From: Calonectria ilicicola
Taxonomy: Eukaryota; Ascomycota; Sordariomycetes; Hypocreales; Nectriaceae
Reading direction: 5' to 3'
Length of the DNA stretch: 64,000 bases
Assembly: GCA_020809705.1 (NCBI GenBank)
Contig: CP085833.1
Location: 3,224,001-3,288,000 of the forward strand
Positions 54,965-63,097 of the stretch are shown in pieces (the stretch's first letter is position 1; every line of letters begins with the position of its first letter). The notes below the pieces were generated by a model, which worked only from the letters and a program-made list of their open reading frames with translations, searched no databases and was not told where the DNA came from. Made by a program: the position numbers and the translations under genes.

Positions 54965-56989
54965 ATGCCCGACTTACTACCCCCCCTCGTCCCCTTCCCC
55001 AAGTCGGCTTGGCGGCAACACCTTTCGCCGCAGGACTGGGATTCTCTGCTGGAAGCCTGGATCTCGATATGCCATGCACTGCTGGCCCTCTCCGACAAGG
55101 ACTTCAAGGCCGCCGTCTCCAATGATGGCTCCGTGGCCGCCTTCCTGTCCTCGTTTGTCGGCGAGACAGCTGAGGCGGGCACATCGCCTCTGGGCTCGCA
55201 CTCGACACCACTCATGAGAGCTGTCTTCCAACTCACCAGCCGTACCCTCAGCACCTCTCCTCCACCTAGTCCTGACCTCCTCGGCTTCCCCTTTCTAGCG
55301 GATTTCGCCAAGGTCTTCCCCCGCAGAGTCACTGTGCCGCTTATTGCACAGCTATTCCGCCTACACCCCGCGCCCCTTGAAGCCTCTCTATCTTCACTCA
55401 AAAAGGTCCTCATCCCCCAGCTCGACGCCGGTATCAAAGGCGATCTAAAGCTAGTTGAGTCGGAGCTCGCCCGCTTAAACCACCTGCTCCATGTCTCTCC
55501 AGATGCCTGCACCCTCTTCCTGGCAGGTTCCGACTTCTTTGACGGGCTCACCGTCTGTTTTCGTGTCATGAACCCACCTCTGCGGAAAGTTATAGTCACC
55601 ACAACCTATCTATGCCTAGTGGGCCTGATAGAAGCTGAGCCTCCAAAGTGGTCCATGCTGAGCGATGAGTTGTATGCTCTGAAATCGGCTGCGGATGCTC
55701 ACAAGGCTGGGCCCCTGAATGCCAATGATTCTCTCGTACCGGAGCTTGTTACAAATACACCCCTGCTAAAGATTATACTGAGGAGAGCAGAAGACTCTGG
55801 CGCGGCGACAGATAGTCTGAAGAACCGGATAACGGCACTTGAAGCGTTCAGAAAGGGTGCTATGGTGAAACCAAAGCGCCTCGTGAAGAGAAAAGTGCAC
55901 AAGGGCAAGGGCAAAGAGACCCAGCAAGATGTCGATATGGACATGCACATTCACAGGATGAGTCACATTACGCAAGTTCAAGATTTATTCCCGGATCTTG
56001 GGTCTGGTTTTGTGGCAAAGTGTTTGAACGAATATGGAGATGACGTTGAACAAGTTGTTGCTAATCTGCTCAGTGAGAGCTTACCACCTCATCTAGCTAC
56101 GGCAGATCGCACAGAGCCACTGTACGATTTATCCCATCTCATTGTACCCTATCAGAACGACTTACTAACGGTTCATAGATCATCACATCCTGAACCTAGA
56201 CATGTGGATATGGCACCTCGTTCTACCCCTCCTCAACTACCAGCTCGCCATAATGTCTTTGATGATGATGAACTTGATCGACTCGCTGTCGATACATCTA
56301 AATTATCTTTTGGAAAGAAGCCATCCAAAACAGCCGACGACATCCTCAAAGACAAGTCGACCGCGCCGAACAAGGCCGCTATTCTCTCTGCTCTTGCCGC
56401 ATTCGATTCTGACGACGACGAACGCGATGATACTTACGATGCTGATGATGTCGGTGGAACTGTTGATGCCGCTAATAACGAAGCGGATGCAAGCACCGAC
56501 ACCCACGAAGAAACCCTATTCCGAGCTTACCAAACTGACTCCAAAATATTTGACCGGGATGCGGCCACACGACGCGGTAATCCAAGAGTCAAGTTGAGAG
56601 AGGAAACCGGCATGACGGATGAGGCACTAGAAGGATGGGCAGTGATGCTTTCAAGAAATCCACAACTGAAACGTCGGCTGGAAGCCAAGTACGCATTCAG
56701 CGGACAACAAGCCCAGCTGGAACGAACATCATGGAGAGCGACGCCCGTCGGCTCAGGGGAAGATGAGAGTGAAGCGGATGGTGGCTCGTCTCGAAGCGGA
56801 AGAGGAGGCGGGCGCGGGCGTGGCAGAGGCCGTGGGCGTGGCAGGGGTGGTAATGTTGCTGGACCAACGGGCGAGAAGGACACAGAGGTGGCCAGGAAGA
56901 ACAAGGAAGCCCACAAAGGATCACGAGCGAATCATAATCGCCGTGATGCCCGTGCAAAGAAGATGGCTCGTGGGGGTTTCGCTGGCTAG
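54965..56989 (+). CDS. CUE3: Cue3/Rqt3-like CUE-domain protein (ASCC2 homologue)
   Basis: An intron-free protein of 674 residues. The N-terminal 300 residues form the helical ASCC2/Cue3 region (SAWRQHLSPQDWDSLLEAWI, FPRRVTVPLIAQLFRLHPAP). A CUE ubiquitin-binding domain lies at about 331-374, with the LFP and LL signature (ITQVQDLFPDLGSGFVAKCL, VEQVVANLL). An acidic disordered part follows (about 475-520), then an RG-rich segment (GRGGGRGRGRGRGRGRGG) and a basic Lys/Arg tail. In yeast Cue3/Rqt3 is part of the RQT complex with the helicase Slh1 and Rqt4, which splits collided ribosomes marked by ubiquitylated uS10. The uS10 gene is its divergent neighbour. Its stop codon overlaps the stop of the opposite-strand frame at CTAG 56986-56989. 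Confidence 0.88.
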   Translation: MPDLLPPLVPFPKSAWRQHLSPQDWDSLLEAWISICHALLALSDKDFKAAVSNDGSVAAFLSSFVGETAEAGTSPLGSHSTPLMRAVFQLTSRTLSTSPPPSPDLLGFPFLADFAKVFPRRVTVPLIAQLFRLHPAPLEASLSSLKKVLIPQLDAGIKGDLKLVESELARLNHLLHVSPDACTLFLAGSDFFDGLTVCFRVMNPPLRKVIVTTTYLCLVGLIEAEPPKWSMLSDELYALKSAADAHKAGPLNANDSLVPELVTNTPLLKIILRRAEDSGAATDSLKNRITALEAFRKGAMVKPKRLVKRKVHKGKGKETQQDVDMDMHIHRMSHITQVQDLFPDLGSGFVAKCLNEYGDDVEQVVANLLSESLPPHLATADRTEPLYDLSHLIVPYQNDLLTVHRSSHPEPRHVDMAPRSTPPQLPARHNVFDDDELDRLAVDTSKLSFGKKPSKTADDILKDKSTAPNKAAILSALAAFDSDDDERDDTYDADDVGGTVDAANNEADASTDTHEETLFRAYQTDSKIFDRDAATRRGNPRVKLREETGMTDEALEGWAVMLSRNPQLKRRLEAKYAFSGQQAQLERTSWRATPVGSGEDESEADGGSSRSGRGGGRGRGRGRGRGRGGNVAGPTGEKDTEVARKNKEAHKGSRANHNRRDARAKKMARGGFAG

Positions 56990-58551
56990 ACCTTGTGCCT
57001 CTTTTGCCTCTCTGTGTTTAGGTTGGAGGGGAGGAAGGTTGATGCACCCCTCTTCCGTGTACCTTCTGCAGGATCAAGTTCTGGCCCGTATAGGTCTTCC
57101 ATGTCCAAAGTTGCGGCATATGGGCTCTTGGCGTCAGCGATGGCTACTGCGGGTGTACTGGGACCGAAGTTGAAGTTGACGTTGAAAGATGACCCCATCT
57201 CTTCGATGCCTGCAGATCGAGGGTAGTCGCGCGGCGTAGCTAGCTCTGAGACGGCCTCAATAGAGATTGAGGCAACATCTTGATCGGGATCACCCTTGCC
57301 CATGATCATGCTCTGAATTGACAATCGTGAACTCCGCCGGCTGTCAAGATAAGTGCGCAAATCGTAGCATTGACGGCATGAAGGATATAGGGGAAAGCAA
57401 TCATCTTCGTTGCGATGCTGTGGAAGCTGCGGACGTGTCTGTTGGCCACACTTCTCTTGAATATCGTCAAATATGTCGGCAATAGGTGTGAAATAAGTGA
57501 GTCGAGGCCCAGGACCCCAGTATCGGTTGCGACCCCATATCTGTCCGATGAGAGCATTGCTCTGGTAGTCCACGACTGCCGCTCCGCTGTCGCCTTCTAC
57601 ACCAATACCACCTCGAATCCACTCCTCTTCATCATCCGAGTAGTCTTCTATAAACCACTCTCTCGTTGATTTGGCGGTTCCGTTCTCGTCCCCGCTAACG
57701 TATGCCGGAATCTCGCAGACCTGACCGCGCTGGTGACCTGATGTTCGACCACTAGAAGTTACATAGGCACCGGGGACGATGCTGTCTGTGAGTGTGACGG
57801 GCACCTCCCTGAGAAGCGGGTTAGCTTCAGAGGGGAATCGGCGAAGCAAATTGGCATGAGAGCTGCGCGATGAAATGAGCGACCAATCCGTGACCACCAG
57901 GGGCTGTTCCTTGTCGCACTCTTCCCAATAGGGGTCGTGTGAGATGCGAGTAGTTTTCAAGTCAAGTCCTGAAGTGACCTCGAGCCTGCCGAGGTTGAAG
58001 GTGACTTCATGAGCCATTGCATCATGACCGTGTTCGATACACTGCTCTCGATCCTGCAGACTAGGGTGCTCTACTTGCACTGTGTCGAGTTGCTGGTATG
58101 CCTCAAGGAACGGATGAAAGTTGCCCAACCAATAGTTTCCACCGCCCACTACAAGAGACGGACCCAGAGTTGCAGTGCTGTCGGCAAAGGTACTGCTGCC
58201 GCGGATTCCAATGCTGTCTCCCATGCACGGGGACTTGAAAAAGTATGGATTTCGTGGGGTGCAAATGTCGTCCATGTGATCCTTGCTTAAACCTCGAGCC
58301 CATGTGATTCGATTGACTTCACCCAGAGAGAACAAGAAGGAAACAAGACGACGGAACTTGTCCGGAAGCAAATCTTGGACATGGCGGACAATAATCAGCT
58401 TTCGGGTTCGAGATATTTTCTGACGTGTCATGACGGTGATGCGTTTGAATTGGGGGCTTTTGCCTCTCGTTACCGAAATAACAAAATAGGGGCCAGTCCA
58501 TTTAGGAAGAAACTCGGAGAGGAAAGGGAGAATCGAGTGCTCAAATACCAA
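56986..58551 (-). CDS. Conserved-looking protein with GDSG motif (5' end unresolved)
   Basis: A long frame of 521 codons; the upstream end given is only the extent of the open frame, which begins with TTG. The first ATG is at 58431. The product has a serine-protease-like GDSGAAVVD motif (VEGDSGAAVVDYQSNALIGQ), preceded by an acidic segment (DYSDDEEEW), and a C-terminal disordered, basic end (KRHKV). Segments such as GPYFVISVTRGKSPQFKRIT and DPYWEECDKEQPLVVTDWSL look like ordered domains. I do not recognise the family; a trypsin-like fold is only suggested by GDSG. The frame upstream of the ATG still looks coding, and a third frame connects it to the zinc-finger frame at 58610-59701. The two may therefore be one gene. 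It is convergent with CUE3, and the two stop codons overlap. Confidence 0.6.
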   Translation of the reverse strand: MVFEHSILPFLSEFLPKWTGPYFVISVTRGKSPQFKRITVMTRQKISRTRKLIIVRHVQDLLPDKFRRLVSFLFSLGEVNRITWARGLSKDHMDDICTPRNPYFFKSPCMGDSIGIRGSSTFADSTATLGPSLVVGGGNYWLGNFHPFLEAYQQLDTVQVEHPSLQDREQCIEHGHDAMAHEVTFNLGRLEVTSGLDLKTTRISHDPYWEECDKEQPLVVTDWSLISSRSSHANLLRRFPSEANPLLREVPVTLTDSIVPGAYVTSSGRTSGHQRGQVCEIPAYVSGDENGTAKSTREWFIEDYSDDEEEWIRGGIGVEGDSGAAVVDYQSNALIGQIWGRNRYWGPGPRLTYFTPIADIFDDIQEKCGQQTRPQLPQHRNEDDCFPLYPSCRQCYDLRTYLDSRRSSRLSIQSMIMGKGDPDQDVASISIEAVSELATPRDYPRSAGIEEMGSSFNVNFNFGPSTPAVAIADAKSPYAATLDMEDLYGPELDPAEGTRKRGASTFLPSNLNTERQKRHKV

Positions 58552-58609
58552 TGGAAAGCTCGCTGTCTCGACGAGTCTCGACGCTCTACATCAAACCAAG
58601 TCGGTAGGA

Positions 58610-59701
58610 CTATCGGCAGATCTCGGTGTGCCTTGGAGAGTAAGTCTCGATAGGATTATTGGTTTCTCTGATGGAGAAACCGAGAGGGATGAACCTACTG
58701 GCGTTCTTCTTAGCTCCTTTTCTTTCTAGTACGTTCCGAAGTTGCTCTTGGTATTTCGTTTTGGCCGCCTTGATGGAGGCTAGCTCCTGAGCAATGATAT
58801 CCCCCTTGTCTTTATGAGGCTCGTCGCATTTATCGGAGGGAGTCGATTGTCTGTTAGTTGTTTCCGAGACGTTCGCCTGAATAGCGTCCGACTGTCCTTC
58901 ATTGGAAGGTGATAGCTGCCATTCCTTGACCCCATTGGTGCCAACTTTGGTGTGAGCTAGATCCATGTGTGATCGTACAGCCCTAGCGCTCTGAAGGGAA
59001 GTTTCGGTGCAAGCTGGAAAAGGGCAGACGAGGAGGTGATCTGCTTTGACGTGCCAGATTAGACCATCACGTGTGGTGAAGCTTGGCTTGTCACAGCCGG
59101 CCCAATTGCACGAGTGAGTGTGAATGGATTCGACGTGAGCCTTCAAATCTTTTTCAGCGGAAAAAATCTGGTCACATTGGGGACCAACACAGGGCAGATG
59201 GAGAGGGTCTAAACAGTCATCAGAGGAGTTGGTGCGGCTGCGACGGCCAAGGGGGCTTGGTCCTGGAGACCTGCTGCTTCGGACCGTCACTGTGTCACTT
59301 CCGACTGGTGAGAGCAGCGATGCGGAAGAGGTTGTTTGCGATTCGCAGCTGATTGTGCTGAGTGCCCTTGTTGGGGTACGGCAATAGCCAGTCAAGTTGG
59401 ATTGGTGTGAGCCGTTCTTTGAGCCGTTCTCTGAGTCGTTGATAAGCAGCTCGGGAGGGGGGTTGGGCATGGTAGAGGGATCATAGTAGGGTTCCGAGGT
59501 GAAGTCAGGCAGCAAGGCGACGGCATTGTTTGTGCTATAGTGTTTTGCAGAGGCGTCCATCCACAGATCCGGAACTGGCATGTGCATCAAGGATGGGAAC
59601 GGCAGCGGATACGGGAGCGGATGCGGGAGACTATCTCGGGTTACGGGCTCGGCGCCGTGAGCTTCCGCGGGCCAAGGACCTCGGGGATGCCGGCGAGACA
59701 T
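58610..59701 (-). CDS. C2H2 zinc-finger protein, possibly the 5' part of a larger gene
   Basis: A frame of 363 codons starting at ATG 59701 (MSRRHPRGPWPAEAH). The first half is Pro/Ser-rich and disordered. Three consecutive fingers of C-x4-C-x12-H-x4-H type follow at about 170-250: CVGPQCDQIF...HVESIH, CNWAGCDKPS...HVKADH and CPFPACTETS...HMDLAH. A Lys/Glu-rich, coiled-coil-like segment (ASIKAAKTKYQEQLRNVLER) precedes the end FIPLGFSIRETNNPIETYSP. The stop at 58610 comes just after this seemingly conserved end. The +2 frame continues with protein-like sequence, so the stop may come from a frameshift. A DNA-binding role is possible but not shown. It is divergent from the HET gene. Confidence 0.7.
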   Translation of the reverse strand: MSRRHPRGPWPAEAHGAEPVTRDSLPHPLPYPLPFPSLMHMPVPDLWMDASAKHYSTNNAVALLPDFTSEPYYDPSTMPNPPPELLINDSENGSKNGSHQSNLTGYCRTPTRALSTISCESQTTSSASLLSPVGSDTVTVRSSRSPGPSPLGRRSRTNSSDDCLDPLHLPCVGPQCDQIFSAEKDLKAHVESIHTHSCNWAGCDKPSFTTRDGLIWHVKADHLLVCPFPACTETSLQSARAVRSHMDLAHTKVGTNGVKEWQLSPSNEGQSDAIQANVSETTNRQSTPSDKCDEPHKDKGDIIAQELASIKAAKTKYQEQLRNVLERKGAKKNASRFIPLGFSIRETNNPIETYSPRHTEICR

Positions 59702-60649
59702 TGTGGGTTGGTCCGTGGCGAGTCAAGGAGGGATGACTTGGAGGTTGAAAATTAGTCGTAAAGGAACAAAGGAACAAAGGAGCTGGAGCGAGCTGGAACG
59801 AGCTGGAACGACCCGGGCTACCAGCTGCAGGTACCCTTGTGCACTTTTTGTACAATGGGCAGGCAGCATCCATGGGACAATGGCGTGGTTGCCTTGCCAT
59901 GGGCGGCCTCTAGGCATTGCGAACCAACTGTTGGTTTGGCCCCCAACCCAAGCTGCGCTGTTTTTTGGTGGTAACGACTGGGGAGACAGTGCGAACAAAA
60001 AGGTATTGATTCTGAATTATTTATCCTTTTTTAAAAGAAAAAAATTTAATAATCGATTGCATTTCTTTTCCGCCACCTCATGATGAAGTAGAAGTTGGCT
60101 ATTTGGCTTAGTTTGCTTCTTGCAACCAAACAACCTATCAACATAGTCCTTAGGCATTGAACACCAAGCAACAGCACCTTTCGCAGGAAAATAGTTTGAA
60201 AACCAAATCCAACCATAACGAGGAATTGAATTTTCTCAATACGTAATATTTTATCCGATTGAGATTCTATATGGCCATTTGAACTGATATTTCGGTGGGC
60301 AATCAACCCAATAGGTGGTGAGCAACTAAACAATGGCGCCTCGAGTACCCCTCCACCATATCCGCCTTGCGCTAATGCACACCCTCAACCAGACTCGTCA
60401 ACAATAGACTCAATCCCAGAGCCAGGCAGAAACTCCATCAATAGCTCCCTTGTTTCTCACCCATGACGTGTCGCCATTGGTCAGCTAAAGTCACAAGCAC
60501 ATTGCTGACTGCATTTACTACCAATTGGAGTGAGCAGCCTGGCGTGACCCCTCCCCCGCCTGTTGGTCATGATCACACTATAATGCGGCTTGTCTCCCTT
60601 TGTCAACCTGCATCTTGGTAATTTGGTTGTGCAACCGCTTGTCTCCACC
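59702..60649. other. Divergent promoter region with a short tandem repeat, C2H2 / HET genes
   Basis: 948 bp between divergent starts. It contains a tandem repeat at 59760-59810: first 8-bp units (AAAGGAAC), then three 10-bp units AGCTGG(A/G)(A)CG. An AT-rich part (60000-60060) lies in the middle. No gene or RNA is recognised. Confidence 0.5.
59781..59810. repeat. Three tandem 10-bp units, AGCTGGAACG type
   Basis: Units at 59781-59790 (agctggagcg), 59791-59800 and 59801-59810 (both agctggaacg). They directly follow two to three 8-bp units AAAGGAAC/AAAGGAGC from 59760. It is located 80 bp upstream of the zinc-finger start codon, so it may be in its leader or promoter. Confidence 0.85.
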
Positions 60650-62992
60650 ATGACATCCCGCTTGTATGCCCGTCTCCCCCCAGACCGCATCCGGCTTTTC
60701 AAGCTGCAGCCAGGTCTTTGGGATGACGACCTCAAAGTAGACCTGTTTGAAGCAGATCAATCTTTTCGCTACATCGCCTTGTCTTACACGTGGGGGAACA
60801 CCCTGGCACAAAGGGAAATTCTTGTCAATGGAGTTGTCAGAGATATCACCATCAACCTTGACCATGCGCTGCGCACCATCCGCTCTCCAGATGCCCCAGT
60901 CACTCTTTGGGTTGATGCCGTGTGTATCAATCAGGACGACATTGACGACAAGAGCCAGCAAGTAAATCTTATGCACCAGATTTTTGGTTGGGCAACCGAA
61001 GTTCGTGCCTATGTTGGCGACTCCCTGGATCGCAGCCAACGCAACTATACATCTCGACTTAAGAAGCTTGCTGTTTCGCCCATGTTTCAGTTCCCTGTCG
61101 TCGACGAAGACGCATGGGAGTCTATTCACAGTGCGCTTTCAGTGCTCGAATTAAGAGAACCTGCTGAGCTATCTCCTCACGAAAGATGTTTATGCGTGTT
61201 TGGTTTCCTGAGGGCATTACTGTCTAGTTATCTTCGTGGAAAGCTACAGGCGATGTCGCTGTTCTCAAACGATAAAGTCACCCAAATGGAACCAAAGCTC
61301 CGCCATCTATTTGAATGGCTACGTAAATTCGTCATCGCCCCTTGGTGGGATCGTATGTGGATCACCCAAGAAGTTGGTGTCGCCCGTGAGCTGCAACTGA
61401 TGTATGGGAAAATCACCATGTCGTTCCAGTTGCTCTCAGATATCACAAGAGAACTCACAGCCCGTCCCTTCAAATCAAGTACCGGGAGAGAACATACCAA
61501 GGTGCTTGAACTATTGATTTCCAAAGTCAAAAAGATAACAGAGCTACGGCGCCTTCAGCAATATGAAACCGTGTCCGAGGTGGGCGACGTGACCTATTTT
61601 CAACGATCCCTAGGAAGCCCGCTTCTCTTCTTGTTGAGAACGTTTCGATATAGATATTCCTCTGAGCCACGCGATAAAATATTTGCTTTGTCTCAGCTTC
61701 TTAGGAACTTGGGCGCCGGATTAACTGTCTCGTTAAAAACCGATTATCACATGCCTGTTGCTATGTTGTTTTGCAGAATTGCGACTGACATCATGCACGA
61801 GACTGGAATACTGTGGATAAATTCTGCAGATCTCATTGCTAAGTCACGAGACAAGCTGCCATCATGGGTACCAAACTGGACAGACGGGTTTGCTTCCCCT
61901 GACGCTGACAACGTTGTTTGGAGGATTCGGCTGTGCCATAATGCATCCGAAATAAGTTTCAAAGCCCAAACTGCAGTCATTCCTGCCAAAGATATGACCC
62001 CTCTAGAGTATTTTGATAAACTAGCCAACGACTCACTCACGTCCTCCTGGAAACGCCTGAGGGGAAGTCGTTACAAAGAGAACGAGAAGTTTAGTAAAAG
62101 ATTTCTGGAGAAGACGGGACCTGATCTAGATCTGGACGTGACCAGTCTATTCTATCACTTGGACTACGACAACACGGAATCTCGACGAATCCAATATGAA
62201 TACTTTGAACCGCTCTGCGCCCAGAATTACACAAAGACCGAGCATTGTCTAAAAATACCCTCGCAATATTGCACAAAAATTCACCATGTTTCAGAACCTA
62301 TTGCCCCAGATCTGTCCAACCTGCCCCAAATCATCAAGGATCTGAAAGTTGCGAGACACAAAGTATTCCCAAATGACTGGGACCATGACTTTTTCGGGGA
62401 TCGATTTGACGCTATAGGAAGGGTCATTTGCTTCGGTGTCGTCTTGAAAGAGCCCAACGATGCTCGGCTGCAGGGCGATTGGGATGACCCTAACCTGGCT
62501 ATCCTGATCCATCTCTTATCAACAGCTCACGAATTGCCACCTGGTGGTCGTCTTGAGAATGTAAAAGATTATGCGGAGCGCTTTCGAGATAAATTCATCT
62601 CGGAAACCATGGTCGAGTGTACTCATTGCCCCGTGTCAACCGACCGCCCATGCTCTGATTGCACCGATGCGGGATTGAACAAAGCTATCCCGTCTGCTGA
62701 AGTCGCCTGGAAGGATGAGCGTGTCAAGCAAATTCATCGTACAGCATTGGAAACCGCTCCAGGTAACTGCCTATTACTCACTAGAGAGGGAACTTTGGCG
62801 TTGGGTCCACCGCAGACTCAAGTTGGCGATAGGATATTCATCCTAAGTGGTGGATTATGCCCATACATTTTACGACGAGACGAAACTCCGCAGTACTTGA
62901 GCTGTCGTGCATTTCAGCTGATTGGCGATTGCTTTCTCAATGGGGCACCCAAGTGGAAGTCTGACGAGTTGGAGACTATTGCTTTGGTATAG
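60650..62992 (+). CDS. HET-domain (heterokaryon incompatibility) protein
   Basis: An intron-free protein of 780 residues. The HET domain is at about 38-240: FRYIALSYTWGN, LDHALRTIR, LWVDAVCINQDDIDDKSQQV and MHQIFGWATEVRAYVGD, then RMWITQEVGVARE. HET domains mediate cell death or incompatibility when genetically unlike hyphae fuse; most paralogues have no assigned partner. The C-terminal part has the common HET tail (LALGPPQTQVGDRIFILSGG, PYILRR, FQLIGDCFLNG). It also has a C-x2-C-x7-C-x2-C cluster at residues 657-671 that could bind zinc. The ATG at 60650 begins MTSRLYARLPPDRIRLFKLQ and fits the family; the frame is open upstream but without ATG. No STAND NTPase, NACHT or lipase partner lies beside it in the window. 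Confidence 0.93.
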   Translation: MTSRLYARLPPDRIRLFKLQPGLWDDDLKVDLFEADQSFRYIALSYTWGNTLAQREILVNGVVRDITINLDHALRTIRSPDAPVTLWVDAVCINQDDIDDKSQQVNLMHQIFGWATEVRAYVGDSLDRSQRNYTSRLKKLAVSPMFQFPVVDEDAWESIHSALSVLELREPAELSPHERCLCVFGFLRALLSSYLRGKLQAMSLFSNDKVTQMEPKLRHLFEWLRKFVIAPWWDRMWITQEVGVARELQLMYGKITMSFQLLSDITRELTARPFKSSTGREHTKVLELLISKVKKITELRRLQQYETVSEVGDVTYFQRSLGSPLLFLLRTFRYRYSSEPRDKIFALSQLLRNLGAGLTVSLKTDYHMPVAMLFCRIATDIMHETGILWINSADLIAKSRDKLPSWVPNWTDGFASPDADNVVWRIRLCHNASEISFKAQTAVIPAKDMTPLEYFDKLANDSLTSSWKRLRGSRYKENEKFSKRFLEKTGPDLDLDVTSLFYHLDYDNTESRRIQYEYFEPLCAQNYTKTEHCLKIPSQYCTKIHHVSEPIAPDLSNLPQIIKDLKVARHKVFPNDWDHDFFGDRFDAIGRVICFGVVLKEPNDARLQGDWDDPNLAILIHLLSTAHELPPGGRLENVKDYAERFRDKFISETMVECTHCPVSTDRPCSDCTDAGLNKAIPSAEVAWKDERVKQIHRTALETAPGNCLLLTREGTLALGPPQTQVGDRIFILSGGLCPYILRRDETPQYLSCRAFQLIGDCFLNGAPKWKSDELETIALV

Positions 62993-63097
62993 GCTTGATT
63001 AAAAATATATCGGTTCTATTCCACGTCTATCATATACATACTGGCTTCGGTTGGGGCCAGCGTAAACTCCCATTTCATGCTCGCTCCATAAACTCCA

